Shown here in pieces: positions 44,090 to 52,724 of a stretch of 64,000 nt of DNA. Source of the DNA: QWPN01 sp044238145 (GTDB lineage Bacteria; Planctomycetota; Planctomycetia; Pirellulales; UBA1268); contig JBIIDT010000001.1 of NCBI GenBank assembly GCA_044238145.1, positions 1 through 64,000 on the forward strand. Reading direction: 5' to 3'. The translations under genes were made by a program, and so were the position numbers. Every line of letters begins with the position of its first letter. Position 1 is the first letter of the stretch. Under the pieces are notes generated by a model. The model was not told where the DNA came from, ran no database searches, and saw only the letters and a program-made list of their open reading frames with translations.

Positions 44090-46222
44090 ATGTCGCCTGC
44101 CCACGTCCTCAACCTGGCCCTGTGCCTCGGCCTGTCACTGACCGCCTTCGCTAGTGCCACCGCCGCCGAGCCGCAGGCGGCGGCCGATGCGCTGCCGCTC
44201 AAGAAGGTTGTCCTCTTCACCTCGGGCGTCGGGTTCTTCCAGCACGCCGGCAAGGTCACCGATGACGCCACGGTGGAGATGAAGTTCGCGGCCGACGACG
44301 TCAACGATCTGCTCAAGAGCATGGTCCTCGAGGACTTGGGTGGCGGCACGGTCTCGACCGTGAGCTACGCCTCCCGCGATCCGATCACCAAGACCCTCGG
44401 CACGTTCGCCGTGAACCTCACCGACAATCCCTCGATGGGCCAGATCCTCGCGCGGCTGCGGGGCGAGAAGATCGAGGTCGACGCCGCCGCGCCGGCGGCC
44501 GGCACGATCGTGGGCGTGGAGAAGCGGATGGTGCCGGCCGGCGAGAACAAGACGGTGGAGAAGGAGTTCGTCACGCTGCTCACGGCCGAGGGACTGAAGA
44601 CGATCGCCCTCGACACGATCACGCGGATCAAGCTCGTCGATCCCCGGCTGCAGGGCGAACTGGAAAAGGCCCTCGCGGTGCTCGCCCTGGGGCACGACAA
44701 CGACAAGAAGGCGGTGACGCTGCAGTTTGCGGGGCAGGGCCCGCGGGACGTGCGGGTGGGCTACGTGCAGGAGTCGCCGCTCTGGAAGACGAGCTACCGG
44801 CTCGTCCTCGACGACGCGGTGGAGGCGGGCAAGGAGGCGAAGGCACAGGCGCTTTTGCAGGGCTGGGCGATCGTGGAGAACACGACCGACCAGGACTGGA
44901 AGGACGTGACGATGACGCTCGTCAGCGGCCGGCCGATCTCGTTCCGCATGGACCTCTACCAGCCGCTCTACGTGCCCCGGCCGCAGGTCATGCCGGAGCT
45001 CTACGCCTCGCTCATGCCGCAGCTCTACGGGCAGGATCTGGCGAATGACGCGGCGGAGTTTCGGCGGGCGGCACAGGACCGGTCCCGCGACGGCATGGTG
45101 GCGGATAAGAAAGGTGATGACAGGTTCGGCGGGCAGCAAGCCGCCAGGGCCGCCGCGGCTCCCGCCCCCGAGATGCAAAGGGAGAGAGAGTCGGCGCAGC
45201 AGGCCAAGGCCAAACGGATGCTCGAAGGCGCCGCCAGCATCCAGAGCATGGCGGCGGGCTCGAACCTGGGCGAACTGTTCCGCTACGAGATCGCCAAGCC
45301 GGTGACGATCGAGCGGCAGCGGTCGGCGATGCTGCCGATCGTGGGCGAGAGGGTGGAGGTGGAGAAAGTCGCGATCTACGACGACCGCGTGCTCGCCAAG
45401 CACCCGCTCTCCGGCCTGCGGCTTGTGAACACCACCAAGCTCGACCTCATGCAGGGGCCAGTCACCGTCTTCGAGGCGGGTGCCTACGCCGGTGACGCCC
45501 GGGTCGAGGACATGGCCCCCGGCAGCGAGCGGCTGGTGAGCTACGCCGTGGACCTCGACGTCGAGGTCAATCCCCGCATCGAGCAGAAGCCCGAGGAGAT
45601 CGTGAGCGTGAGGATCGCCAAGGGCACGCTCATCGCCACGCGGAAGTACGCCCGCACGAAGGTCTTCGAGATCAAAAACTCGGGCTCCAAGCCCGTGAAG
45701 CTGCTCGTCGAGCATCCGCGGGAGGGGGGCTGGAACCTCGTGGCCCCGAAGGAGGCGGCCGAGACGAGCCGCGACCGCTACCGCTTCGCCGTCACGGCCG
45801 AGCCGGGGAAGCCCGCGAAGCTCGAGGTGGCGGAGGAGCAGCAGGGCGTGCAGCACGTCGCCCTGACGAACATCGACGACGGCACGATCCTGTTCTACAT
45901 CCGCGCGAAGGCGACGAGCCCGGCGGTGAAGGAGGCGCTCGAGCAGGTGATCGCGAAGAAGCGGGCGATCGAGGAGATCGTGCGGAAGAAGCAGGAACGG
46001 GAGCGGGAGATCCAGGTGGTGGAGCAGGAGCAGAACCGGATCCGCCAGAACATGGCCCAGCTCGACCGCACGAACGAACTGTATGCCAAGTACGTGAAGA
46101 AGTTCGCCGAGCAGGAGGACCGCGTGGAGGCCCTCCGCAAGGAGATCGCGGCACTCATCCAGCAGGAGCAGGAGGCGCGGAAGGCCCTCGACGAGCTGCT
46201 CGTGAAGATGGAGTTGAACTGA
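44090..46222 (+). CDS. Exported DUF4139-domain protein
   Basis: The 710-residue protein has a signal peptide (LNLALCLGLSLTAFASATAA). The first part (about 35-320) contains KKVVLFTSGVGFFQHAG, DVNDLLKSMVLEDLGGGTVS and the ESPLWKTSYRLVLDD segment, which resemble the beta-rich half of DUF4139/mucoidy inhibitor A-like proteins. After a low-complexity linker (about 325-390), the second beta unit runs to about 600. The last 100 residues form a Gln/Glu/Arg coiled coil (REREIQVVEQEQNRIRQNMA). The role of the family is not established; an envelope or surface role is inference. It is followed, convergently, by the lactonase gene after 6 nt. Confidence 0.82.
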   Translation: MSPAHVLNLALCLGLSLTAFASATAAEPQAAADALPLKKVVLFTSGVGFFQHAGKVTDDATVEMKFAADDVNDLLKSMVLEDLGGGTVSTVSYASRDPITKTLGTFAVNLTDNPSMGQILARLRGEKIEVDAAAPAAGTIVGVEKRMVPAGENKTVEKEFVTLLTAEGLKTIALDTITRIKLVDPRLQGELEKALAVLALGHDNDKKAVTLQFAGQGPRDVRVGYVQESPLWKTSYRLVLDDAVEAGKEAKAQALLQGWAIVENTTDQDWKDVTMTLVSGRPISFRMDLYQPLYVPRPQVMPELYASLMPQLYGQDLANDAAEFRRAAQDRSRDGMVADKKGDDRFGGQQAARAAAAPAPEMQRERESAQQAKAKRMLEGAASIQSMAAGSNLGELFRYEIAKPVTIERQRSAMLPIVGERVEVEKVAIYDDRVLAKHPLSGLRLVNTTKLDLMQGPVTVFEAGAYAGDARVEDMAPGSERLVSYAVDLDVEVNPRIEQKPEEIVSVRIAKGTLIATRKYARTKVFEIKNSGSKPVKLLVEHPREGGWNLVAPKEAAETSRDRYRFAVTAEPGKPAKLEVAEEQQGVQHVALTNIDDGTILFYIRAKATSPAVKEALEQVIAKKRAIEEIVRKKQEREREIQVVEQEQNRIRQNMAQLDRTNELYAKYVKKFAEQEDRVEALRKEIAALIQQEQEARKALDELLVKMELN

Positions 46223-46228
46223 CGGCCG

Positions 46229-47407
46229 TCATCCGCCGCGGGGCTGGAAGCAGATGCAGACGCAGCCCGGCACGGCGAGCGTCCGGTCGGTGAATGACAG
46301 CTGGCCGGTCTTGGCGTCGAGGGCCAAGACCGCCACGGTCCCGGAATCCTGGCCGGCCGTGAGCAGGAACCGGCCGCCCGGCGCGATCGCGAAGTGGCGG
46401 GGTGTCTTCACGCGGGCCGGCTCGACGCCGAGGAACGTGAGCCTGCCGGTGGCGGCGTCCACTGCGTAGGCGGCGATCGAATCGTGGCCGCGGTTGGACG
46501 CGTAGAGGAACTTGCCGGTCGGATGGACGGCGATCTCGGCGGTGGAGAAGCCGCGGCGTTCGGTCACGGCGGCGGGCAGCGTGGGGAGCGTCTGGAGTTC
46601 CGAGAGCGTGCCGGCCTCCGGGTCGAAGGCGAACGCGGTGACCGTGAGGTCGAGTTCGTTGACGCAGTAGCCGAACCGGCCGCCGGGATGCAGGGCGAAG
46701 TGCCGCGGGCCGGCCCCGGCCTTCGTGGCCGCGAAGCCGTGCGGCGCGAGCGTCGCCCGCTCCCGATCGAGGGCGTGGACGAACACCTTGTCGAGCCCGA
46801 GATCGCAGACGATCGCGAATCGGCCGTCAGGGGTGGGGTCGATCGAATGGCCATGAGGCTTGTCCTGGCGCCGGGCGTCGAAGCCCTCGTCCGGTTTCCG
46901 GTCGTACGCGTGCTGCAGGAAGCCGCCCGGCGCGCCCTCGACCACCGTCTCGAGGTCGCCGTCGGCCGCGAGGCCGAGGCAGATGGCGCTACCGCCACCG
47001 TAGTTGGCGGCGAGGGCCACGCGGCCATCCGCGTCGACCGAGACGTGGCACGGGCCGGCCCCGCCGGAGGGCCGGTGGTTCCGGGGGGTGAGCCGCCCCG
47101 TTGCCCGGTCGATGGCGAAGGCCTGCACGGACCCGACCCGCGAGCCGTCGTCGTTCACGACGTCGGCCACCGCATACAGGACCGGCAGCGAGGGATGGAG
47201 GGCGAGGAACGAGGGGCTCTGCGCCCGGGCGGCGAGTTCCGGCGCGGAGACGGCGCCGGTCGCGTCGTCGAACCGCGCGACGTAGATCCCCTCGGAGCCG
47301 GTCTTCGGGCCCGTGTAGGTGCCGAACCAGACGAGGTGCTCGGCGGCGCAGGCGGTGGCAGCGAGGCAGGTGGCGGCGCAGCAGACCAGAATGCGGATGG
47401 ACGCCAT
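46229..47407 (-). CDS. Secreted lactonase-family (7-bladed propeller) protein
   Basis: The 392-residue protein has a signal peptide (LVCCAATCLAATACAAEHLV). The beta-propeller is of the 6-phosphogluconolactonase/YbhE type: FGTYTGPKTGSEGIYVARFD, SPSFLALHPSLPVLYAV, GAGPCHVSVDADGRVALAAN, GAGPRHFALHPGGRFGYCVN and RHFAIAPGGRFLLTAGQDSG. Cytoplasmic homologs hydrolyse 6-phosphogluconolactone. An exported copy more likely acts on another lactone or oxidised sugar, but no substrate is shown. The start gives a complete signal sequence. Confidence 0.86.
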   Translation of the reverse strand: MASIRILVCCAATCLAATACAAEHLVWFGTYTGPKTGSEGIYVARFDDATGAVSAPELAARAQSPSFLALHPSLPVLYAVADVVNDDGSRVGSVQAFAIDRATGRLTPRNHRPSGGAGPCHVSVDADGRVALAANYGGGSAICLGLAADGDLETVVEGAPGGFLQHAYDRKPDEGFDARRQDKPHGHSIDPTPDGRFAIVCDLGLDKVFVHALDRERATLAPHGFAATKAGAGPRHFALHPGGRFGYCVNELDLTVTAFAFDPEAGTLSELQTLPTLPAAVTERRGFSTAEIAVHPTGKFLYASNRGHDSIAAYAVDAATGRLTFLGVEPARVKTPRHFAIAPGGRFLLTAGQDSGTVAVLALDAKTGQLSFTDRTLAVPGCVCICFQPRGG

Positions 47408-47421
47408 CGGGCAAAGTCCTC

Positions 47422-48780
47422 ATGCTGCCGGAAACGGGATTCGATCGCGCCGAGGCCGACATTCTGACGCTCATGGACGACGGTTGCAACGACGGCGCAG
47501 GCCCAGGGACGGCACCCAACCGCGAGCGGCGCAACACCGCCTGCCTCGAGCTGTACCAGGTGATCGTCCGCGTCGGCTGGATCTTCAAGACCGAGACGAT
47601 CATCATGCCGGCCGTGCTCGACGCCGTCGTCGACTCGGGCCTGCTGCGGGGCCTGCTGCCGGTGCTCAACCGCGGCGGGCAGAGCCTGACGCCGCTCCTC
47701 TTCTCGGCGGCCCTCGCCCGGCGGCCGCTGAAGAAGTGGTCGCTCGTCGGCACCACGCTCGCGATGGCGGCCTGCTTCGCCGCGCTGGCTGCGGCCTGGG
47801 CGACGGTGCAGGGGAGCCGGCCGGACGTGCTCGCCGTCGTGTTCCTCGTGCTGTACGCGGTCTTCTCGGCGGCCAACGGCCTGACGCAGCTCGCGGCGGC
47901 GGCGCTCCAGGGGAAGCTCGTGGCGGCCGGGCACCGCGGTCGGGCGATGGTCGTGAGCGTGGTGATCGGCAGCCTGCTGGCGATCGTCGCAGCCTTCGCC
48001 CTGCTCGGACCGTGGCTGGCGGAGGCCGACGGGTTTCCGAAGATCTTCGGGATCACGGCGGTCTTCTTCGCGGCCGCTGCCGTCGTGCCCGCGCTGCTCG
48101 ACGAGCCCGCCGACCCGGTCGCGGCCCGGTCGGCACCGGCGGCCTCGGGCCGGACGGGATGGGCGGTCGCGGCCTTACGGTCGGGCGTTGCCGGATGGCG
48201 GCGGACGCTCCGCCATGACCCGGCGCTCGTGCGGCTGTGCCTCGTGGCCGCCTGTTTCTCGGCTGTGCTCATGCTCTTCCCCCACTACCAGGCCTTCGCC
48301 CGGGACCGTCTCGGCAGCGGTCGCGAGAGCCTGCTCACCTGGGTCGTCGTGCAGAACGCGGCGACGGGCGTGGTGAGCCTGTTCGCCGGACCGTTCGCCG
48401 ACCGGCGTGGCACCCGGCTCGTGCTCGTCTGGCTCGTGGCACTCTCCGCGTTCACGCCGCTGGTCGTCACCGGGCTGTCGCTCCTGCCGCATGCGGTGGC
48501 CGTGGGCTGGTTCTGGATCGTCTACGCGACGCTGGGACTCAACCCGATCTCGCTCAAGATCTTCACCAACTACGCGCTGGAGCTGGCGCCGGACGCGGCC
48601 GAGCACCCGCGGTACGTGAGCATCGTGGGGGCGGCCCTGGCCGCGCCATTCGTGCTTTCGCCGCTGATCGGACTGGCCATCGACCTCGTCGGCTTCCGGC
48701 CGGTGTTCGTGCTCGGGGCGGCCGTGATCGCCGTCGGCGCGGCGGTTGGAATCGGGCTGCCGGAGCCCCGGCGGCCGTGA
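47422..48780 (+). CDS. Major facilitator superfamily transporter
   Basis: The 452-residue protein has about 12 hydrophobic helices, including VGTTLAMAACFAALAAAWAT, VVSVVIGSLLAIVAAFALLG and LVLVWLVALSAFTPLVVTGL. The inter-domain loop has the MFS A-like motif ADRRGTRLV near 335. The ATG at 47422 follows the divergent lactonase start by only 14 nt; a second ATG at 47473 is possible. The substrate cannot be assigned. The N-terminal extension before the first helix (about 40 residues) is unusual and could mean a later start. Confidence 0.78.
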   Translation: MLPETGFDRAEADILTLMDDGCNDGAGPGTAPNRERRNTACLELYQVIVRVGWIFKTETIIMPAVLDAVVDSGLLRGLLPVLNRGGQSLTPLLFSAALARRPLKKWSLVGTTLAMAACFAALAAAWATVQGSRPDVLAVVFLVLYAVFSAANGLTQLAAAALQGKLVAAGHRGRAMVVSVVIGSLLAIVAAFALLGPWLAEADGFPKIFGITAVFFAAAAVVPALLDEPADPVAARSAPAASGRTGWAVAALRSGVAGWRRTLRHDPALVRLCLVAACFSAVLMLFPHYQAFARDRLGSGRESLLTWVVVQNAATGVVSLFAGPFADRRGTRLVLVWLVALSAFTPLVVTGLSLLPHAVAVGWFWIVYATLGLNPISLKIFTNYALELAPDAAEHPRYVSIVGAALAAPFVLSPLIGLAIDLVGFRPVFVLGAAVIAVGAAVGIGLPEPRRP

Positions 48781-48884
48781 AAAAAGAGTTGCCCCGGCCC
48801 GCGGCGGCCCCTATGCTCACGCCCAGCGGGAAGGGTTTCCCCGGGTTTCCAGCGCCAGCATCCATCTGCCAGGAGAGGTTCGCC

Positions 48885-49328
48885 ATGAAGAGCCGCATCG
48901 CCACCGTCGTGTCGCTTCTGTCCATTGCCGTCGCCTGCTCGGCCATCGTCGTCTCGGCGGCGGTCAAGGAGCCGAAGGACGCCAAGTGCCCCGTGTCGGG
49001 CAAGGGCTGCAATCCCGACAAGAGCGCCGACTTCGCTGGTGGCAAGGTGTACTTCTGCTGCGGGAACTGCGCCGGCGCTTTCGAGAAGGACTCCGCCAAG
49101 TTCGCCGCCAAGGCGCACCAGCAGATGGTCTCGACCGGCCAGCTCGTGCAGAAGGGCTGCCCCTTCAGCGGTGGGCCGGTGAAGGACGGCACGAAGATCA
49201 TGATCGGCGACGCTGAGGTCGGCTTCTGCTGCCCCAACTGCAAGGGCAAGGTCGAGAAGGCCGCGGCCGACGAGCAGGTGACCATGGTGTTCGGGAAGAT
49301 CGAGAAGGGCTTCGCCCCGGCGAAGTGA
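48885..49328 (+). CDS. Secreted double-YHS-domain protein
   Basis: The 147-residue protein has a signal peptide (TVVSLLSIAVACSAIVVSAA) followed by two similar Cys-rich units: CPVSGKGCNPDKSADFAGGK with VYFCCGNCAGAFEKD, then GCPFSGGPVKDGTKIMIGDA with VGFCCPNCKGKVEKA. These match YHS/TRASH-type metal-binding motifs, each with a CxxC pair, so metal (for example copper) binding outside the cytoplasm is plausible. AGGAGAGG 7 nt before the ATG supports the start. Dispersed repeat C lies immediately downstream. Confidence 0.78.
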   Translation: MKSRIATVVSLLSIAVACSAIVVSAAVKEPKDAKCPVSGKGCNPDKSADFAGGKVYFCCGNCAGAFEKDSAKFAAKAHQQMVSTGQLVQKGCPFSGGPVKDGTKIMIGDAEVGFCCPNCKGKVEKAAADEQVTMVFGKIEKGFAPAK

Positions 49329-49353
49329 CCCGAGCGGCGGGGCTGCGAGGGTC

Positions 49354-49485
49354 GGGGCTGCCCATGCCCCGTCGCCGGACGTTCGCTGCGGCCCTCCAGG
49401 CCTTCGCTCTCTCGGAGCTGGCTGCGCTTCGGCATCCATGCCTTCGCTGGCCAGCTACGCCGGCTCTCAGGGCATGGGCAGCCCC
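49354..49485 (+). repeat. Dispersed ~130-bp TIR element, copy C
   Basis: It has perfect 16-bp terminal inverted repeats: GGGGCTGCCCATGCCC at 49354-49369 and GGGCATGGGCAGCCCC at 49470-49485. Inside, AGCTGGC/GCCAGCT and GGCAT/ATGCC form a nested stem. It lies between the YHS gene and lpxB. Confidence 0.88.
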
Positions 49486-49604
49486 TCCCGGTGCGTCGTG
49501 CGGAGGGGAGAAAGGGTGCGAATCGCGTCGTGAAAATGGCCTAGGGCAGGGGGCGCGAACGTGAAATACTCCGCAGGGGGCCGACGGGCTCCGTGGAGTT
49601 TTTC

Positions 49605-50831
49605 ATGCGCGTCTTCCTCTCGGCCGGCGAGCCTTCGGGCGACCACCATGCGGCGCTGCTCGTGCAGGCGCTGCGGGCGGCGCGGCCCGACGTGGAGTGC
49701 GTGGGGCTCGGGGGGCCGCAGATGGCGGCCGCCGGCTGCACGCTCGTGGCCGACATGACGCGGCTGGCCGTGATGTGGTTCCTGCGGGTGATTCTCAACA
49801 TCCACCGCTTCGTCGACCTGGCTCGGCGGGCCGAACGGAGCTTCCTCGACCAGCGGCCCGACGTCTGCGTGCTCGTCGATTTCCCGGGCTTCCACTGGTG
49901 GCTCGCCTGGCGGGCGAAGCGGCACGGCATCCCGGTCCTCTTCTACTGCCCGCCACAGATCTGGGCCTGGGCGCAGTGGCGGGTCGGGAAGATGCGACGG
50001 CTCGTCGATCACGTGCTCTCCGCACTCCCCTTCGAGCACGAGTGGTTCACGGCGCAGGGTTTGCCGAGCACGCTCGTCGGCCACCCGTTCTTCGACGAGC
50101 TCGACGTGGCTGCGGCCCGTGCCGACGGCACGGCCGCGCAGCCACTCGTGCTGCTCCTGCCGGGATCGCGCAGCCAGGAGATCGAGAGCGTGCTTGGCTC
50201 TCTCGTCCGGGCGGCGGCGGCGATCCGCGGGCGGGTCGCCGGCTGCCGGCTGGCCGTCGGGGCGCTGCACGAGCGGCATGCTCGCCGGATCGAGGCCACG
50301 CTCGCCGCCGACCCGGTGGCCCGGGGTCTGGGCATCGAGGTTCACGCGGGGCGGACGCGGCACCTGATCGGGGAGGCCACCGCGGCGATCGCCTGCTCGG
50401 GCTCGGTGTCGCTCGAACTGCTCGCCGCGCGGGTGCCGACCGTGATCGTCTACCGGATCAGCGGCCTGGCCTATGTCGTGCAGAGCTGGTTCCGCCGCGC
50501 ACGGTTCATCACGCTGGTGAACCTGCTGGCCTGCCGCGTGCCCGTCGGTCCCGTACAGCCCGTGGTCCTGCCGCCTGCGACGGTGCCGCCGGCCGATCCG
50601 GAGGCGGTGTATCCCGAGTACCTCACCGTGCAGGATCCGGCCGACCGGGCCGCGGAGCACCTCGTCGAGTGGCTCGTGGATCCGGACGCCCGGCGGCGGG
50701 CCGTCGCGCGGATCGACGCCGTGGCCATCCGCGTCGCCCATGGTGGTTCGGCCGCCCGTGCCGCCGCGGCGGTGCTCGCCATCGCCCGGCCGGCCGGCGG
50801 CGTGGCCGCCGCGCGGCGTCAGGCGGCGTAG
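49605..50831 (+). CDS. lpxB: Lipid-A-disaccharide synthase
   Basis: LpxB, a GT19 enzyme at the inner face of the inner membrane, joins UDP-diacylglucosamine and lipid X during lipid A synthesis. The 408-residue length fits. Motifs are MRVFLSAGEPSGDHHAALLV (1-20), DFPGFHWWLAWRAKRHGIPV near 86, FYCPPQIWAWAQWRVGKMRR near 107, LVGHPFFDEL near 150 and LLPGSRSQEIESVL near 173. GGAG 6 nt before the ATG sets the start. Lipid A synthesis implies an outer membrane. No other lpx gene is adjacent, and a membrane protease follows. Confidence 0.92.
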   Translation: MRVFLSAGEPSGDHHAALLVQALRAARPDVECVGLGGPQMAAAGCTLVADMTRLAVMWFLRVILNIHRFVDLARRAERSFLDQRPDVCVLVDFPGFHWWLAWRAKRHGIPVLFYCPPQIWAWAQWRVGKMRRLVDHVLSALPFEHEWFTAQGLPSTLVGHPFFDELDVAAARADGTAAQPLVLLLPGSRSQEIESVLGSLVRAAAAIRGRVAGCRLAVGALHERHARRIEATLAADPVARGLGIEVHAGRTRHLIGEATAAIACSGSVSLELLAARVPTVIVYRISGLAYVVQSWFRRARFITLVNLLACRVPVGPVQPVVLPPATVPPADPEAVYPEYLTVQDPADRAAEHLVEWLVDPDARRRAVARIDAVAIRVAHGGSAARAAAAVLAIARPAGGVAAARRQAA

Positions 50832-50869
50832 CGGACGGCGGCCGCTTGCCGGGCGGCGGCCAGGGCCGG

Positions 50870-51694
50870 ATGATGGGTCCGGACGCGACGAACGAGGCCG
50901 GGATCCCACGCATGCTGCTCGCCGAACCGCAGGATTCCGGCGCCGATTGGCGGTTCGAACTGCTCGGCATCCCCGTCCGCGTCTCCGTCTGGTTCTGGCT
51001 GGCGGCGGCGCTGCTCGGCTGGAACGTGTGCCAGGCGTTCTCCGGCGGCGACCAGCGGACGCTTCTGCAGATGCTGGCGATCTGGATCGGTGTCGTGTTC
51101 GTGTCGATCCTCGTCCACGAGTTCGGCCATGCGCTGGCCTACCGCTCTTTCGGGCAGCGCTCGCACGTCGTCCTCTACCACTTCGGCGGACTGGCGATCC
51201 CGGAGGCCTGGGGGCGGCGGACGCACCTCCGGCCGCTCCAGCGGTTTCTCGTCTCGGCGGCCGGGCCGGCGGCGCAGTTGCTGCTCGCGGCGGCCGTCGT
51301 GATGGGCCTCAAGGCGGCCGGGATGGTGGTGCCGTTTCCGCTCGAGAGCCTCGGCCGGCGGTTGGGACTCTATGCCGGCCGGGAGTTCGCCTCGCCCCTC
51401 GTGTACGCCCTCTGCGATTTTCTGCTCTTCGTGAACGTCCTGTGGCCGCTCATGAACCTGCTGCCGGTGCCGCCGCTCGACGGCGGGCAGATGGTGCGGG
51501 AAGGGCTGCTCGCCCTCGACGTGCCGGACGCCCATCGGATCGCGGGCATGATCGGCGTGGTGGTCGGCGGCGCCGTGGCCTGGTGGGGCTACACGAGCAA
51601 CGAGCCGTACCTCGGGATCATGTTCGCGATGCTCGCGGCCTCGTGCTTCCAGTCGCTCTCGGCGGGTTCGCCGCCGTGGCGGCGCTGGAACTGA
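50870..51694 (+). CDS. Membrane zinc metalloprotease, M50/site-2 protease family
   Basis: This 274-residue membrane protein has the zinc motif HEFGH (about 83-87, ILVHEFGHALAYRSFG) and the second metal ligand in NLLPVPPLDGGQMVREGLLA near 215. Helices are interspersed (WFWLAAALLGWNV, FLVSAAGPAAQLLLAAAVVM). It cleaves within the membrane, but its substrate is unknown. The start is one of two tandem ATGs (50870 and 50873). The next gene begins 14 nt after its stop. Confidence 0.84.
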   Translation: MMGPDATNEAGIPRMLLAEPQDSGADWRFELLGIPVRVSVWFWLAAALLGWNVCQAFSGGDQRTLLQMLAIWIGVVFVSILVHEFGHALAYRSFGQRSHVVLYHFGGLAIPEAWGRRTHLRPLQRFLVSAAGPAAQLLLAAAVVMGLKAAGMVVPFPLESLGRRLGLYAGREFASPLVYALCDFLLFVNVLWPLMNLLPVPPLDGGQMVREGLLALDVPDAHRIAGMIGVVVGGAVAWWGYTSNEPYLGIMFAMLAASCFQSLSAGSPPWRRWN

Positions 51695-51708
51695 CCCCCG
51701 GCGCGACC

Positions 51709-52470
51709 ATGGCCGAGCGGTTCGTCGTCCTCGGGGCGAGCAACGTGTCGCGGGGCCTCGCCCGCCTGACCGCGACGCTGCGAGCCCGCGCCGCGGGGCC
51801 GGGCGACCTGTTCGTGGCGGCGGGCCACGGCCGCGGCTACGGCGTCAACACGCGCGTCGCCTGGCGGCGGCTGCCGTCGATCCTCGCCAGCGGCCTGTGG
51901 CGAGCGCTCGAACGGGAGGGCGTGGCGGCCCCGGCGGCCCTCGTGACGGACGTGGGCAACGAGCTGCTCTACGGCCTCGGTGTCTCGGCCGTGGCTACGG
52001 CGGTCCGCGACGCTGTGGAGCGGCTCCGTGACCGGGGCGGCCGCATCGTGATCACGGGCCTGCCGCTGGCGGGCATCGCCGGCGTGGGGCGTGTGCGGTA
52101 TCGCCTCCTGCGCACGCTCTACGTGCCTGGCTGCCTGCTCTCGATCGGCGAGCTCAAGGAGGCTGCCAGGTGGCTCGACGACGAGCTGCGCGCGATCGCC
52201 ACCGACACCGGTGCCACGTTCATCGAACAGCCAGCCGACTGGTACGGGTTCGACGCGCTGCACGTGCGCCGGCCGCTCCTCGACACGTTCTGGCGACGGG
52301 TCTGCGATGCCTGGGGGCTCCCGGTGGCGACCGCTCGACCGCAGCCGTCGCTCACGGAGTGGGCCGTGCTCGGTTCACGAGCCGCGGAGGTGCGATCGCT
52401 GGCCGGACGGACGCGGCTTACGCGGCAGCCGGTCGTCGAGCAGGATGCATTTCGCGTGTGGATGTACTGA
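51709..52470 (+). CDS. SGNH/GDSL-like hydrolase-fold protein
   Basis: The 253-residue protein shows block I as FVVLGASNVSRGLARL (GASN in place of GDSN), a central DVGNELLYG segment, and the C-terminal WYGFDALHVRRPLLD, which supplies Asp and His of the SGNH triad. The nucleophile Ser is in GASN. No signal peptide is seen. Members are esterases or acyltransferases. Operon position after the M50 protease (14 nt) suggests joint expression. The substrate is unassigned. Confidence 0.68.
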   Translation: MAERFVVLGASNVSRGLARLTATLRARAAGPGDLFVAAGHGRGYGVNTRVAWRRLPSILASGLWRALEREGVAAPAALVTDVGNELLYGLGVSAVATAVRDAVERLRDRGGRIVITGLPLAGIAGVGRVRYRLLRTLYVPGCLLSIGELKEAARWLDDELRAIATDTGATFIEQPADWYGFDALHVRRPLLDTFWRRVCDAWGLPVATARPQPSLTEWAVLGSRAAEVRSLAGRTRLTRQPVVEQDAFRVWMY

Positions 52471-52509
52471 CGTCCGTGGTGCTGCGGCCTACTCGCCCAA
52501 ACCGGCTCC

Positions 52510-52638
52510 GGGCTCCGGTGCCCCGTCGCCGGACGTTCGCTGCGCCCATCCTGGGCTTCGCTCACTCGGAGCTGGCTGCGCTGCGGCATCCATGCCTTCG
52601 CTGGCCAGCTACGCCGGCTCTCAGGGCACGCGGAGCCC
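52510..52638 (+). repeat. Dispersed ~130-bp TIR element, copy D
   Basis: Its ends GGGCTCCGGTGCCCC (52510-52524) and GGGCACGCGGAGCCC (52624-52638) pair with one bulge. They differ from copy C in sequence, yet complementarity is kept. It sits between two convergent genes (SGNH and mrp). Confidence 0.85.
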
Positions 52639-52724
52639 GAAGCCTCCGTCAACGAGTTTGATTCGTTCGAGGAAGGCGCGGGGAGAGCTGGCGCTGCACG
52701 ACAGGCGATCGTCGCCCCGAGCCT

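Noticed and set aside
49325..49564. Small ORF across repeat copy C
   Set aside because: The reading frame follows the repeat (a similar frame appears in copy D) and lacks a ribosome site; the element keeps pairing, not codons.
52170..52661. Small ORFs across repeat copy D
   Set aside because: They come from the same repeat frame as copy C and from SGNH-gene shadows; no domain.
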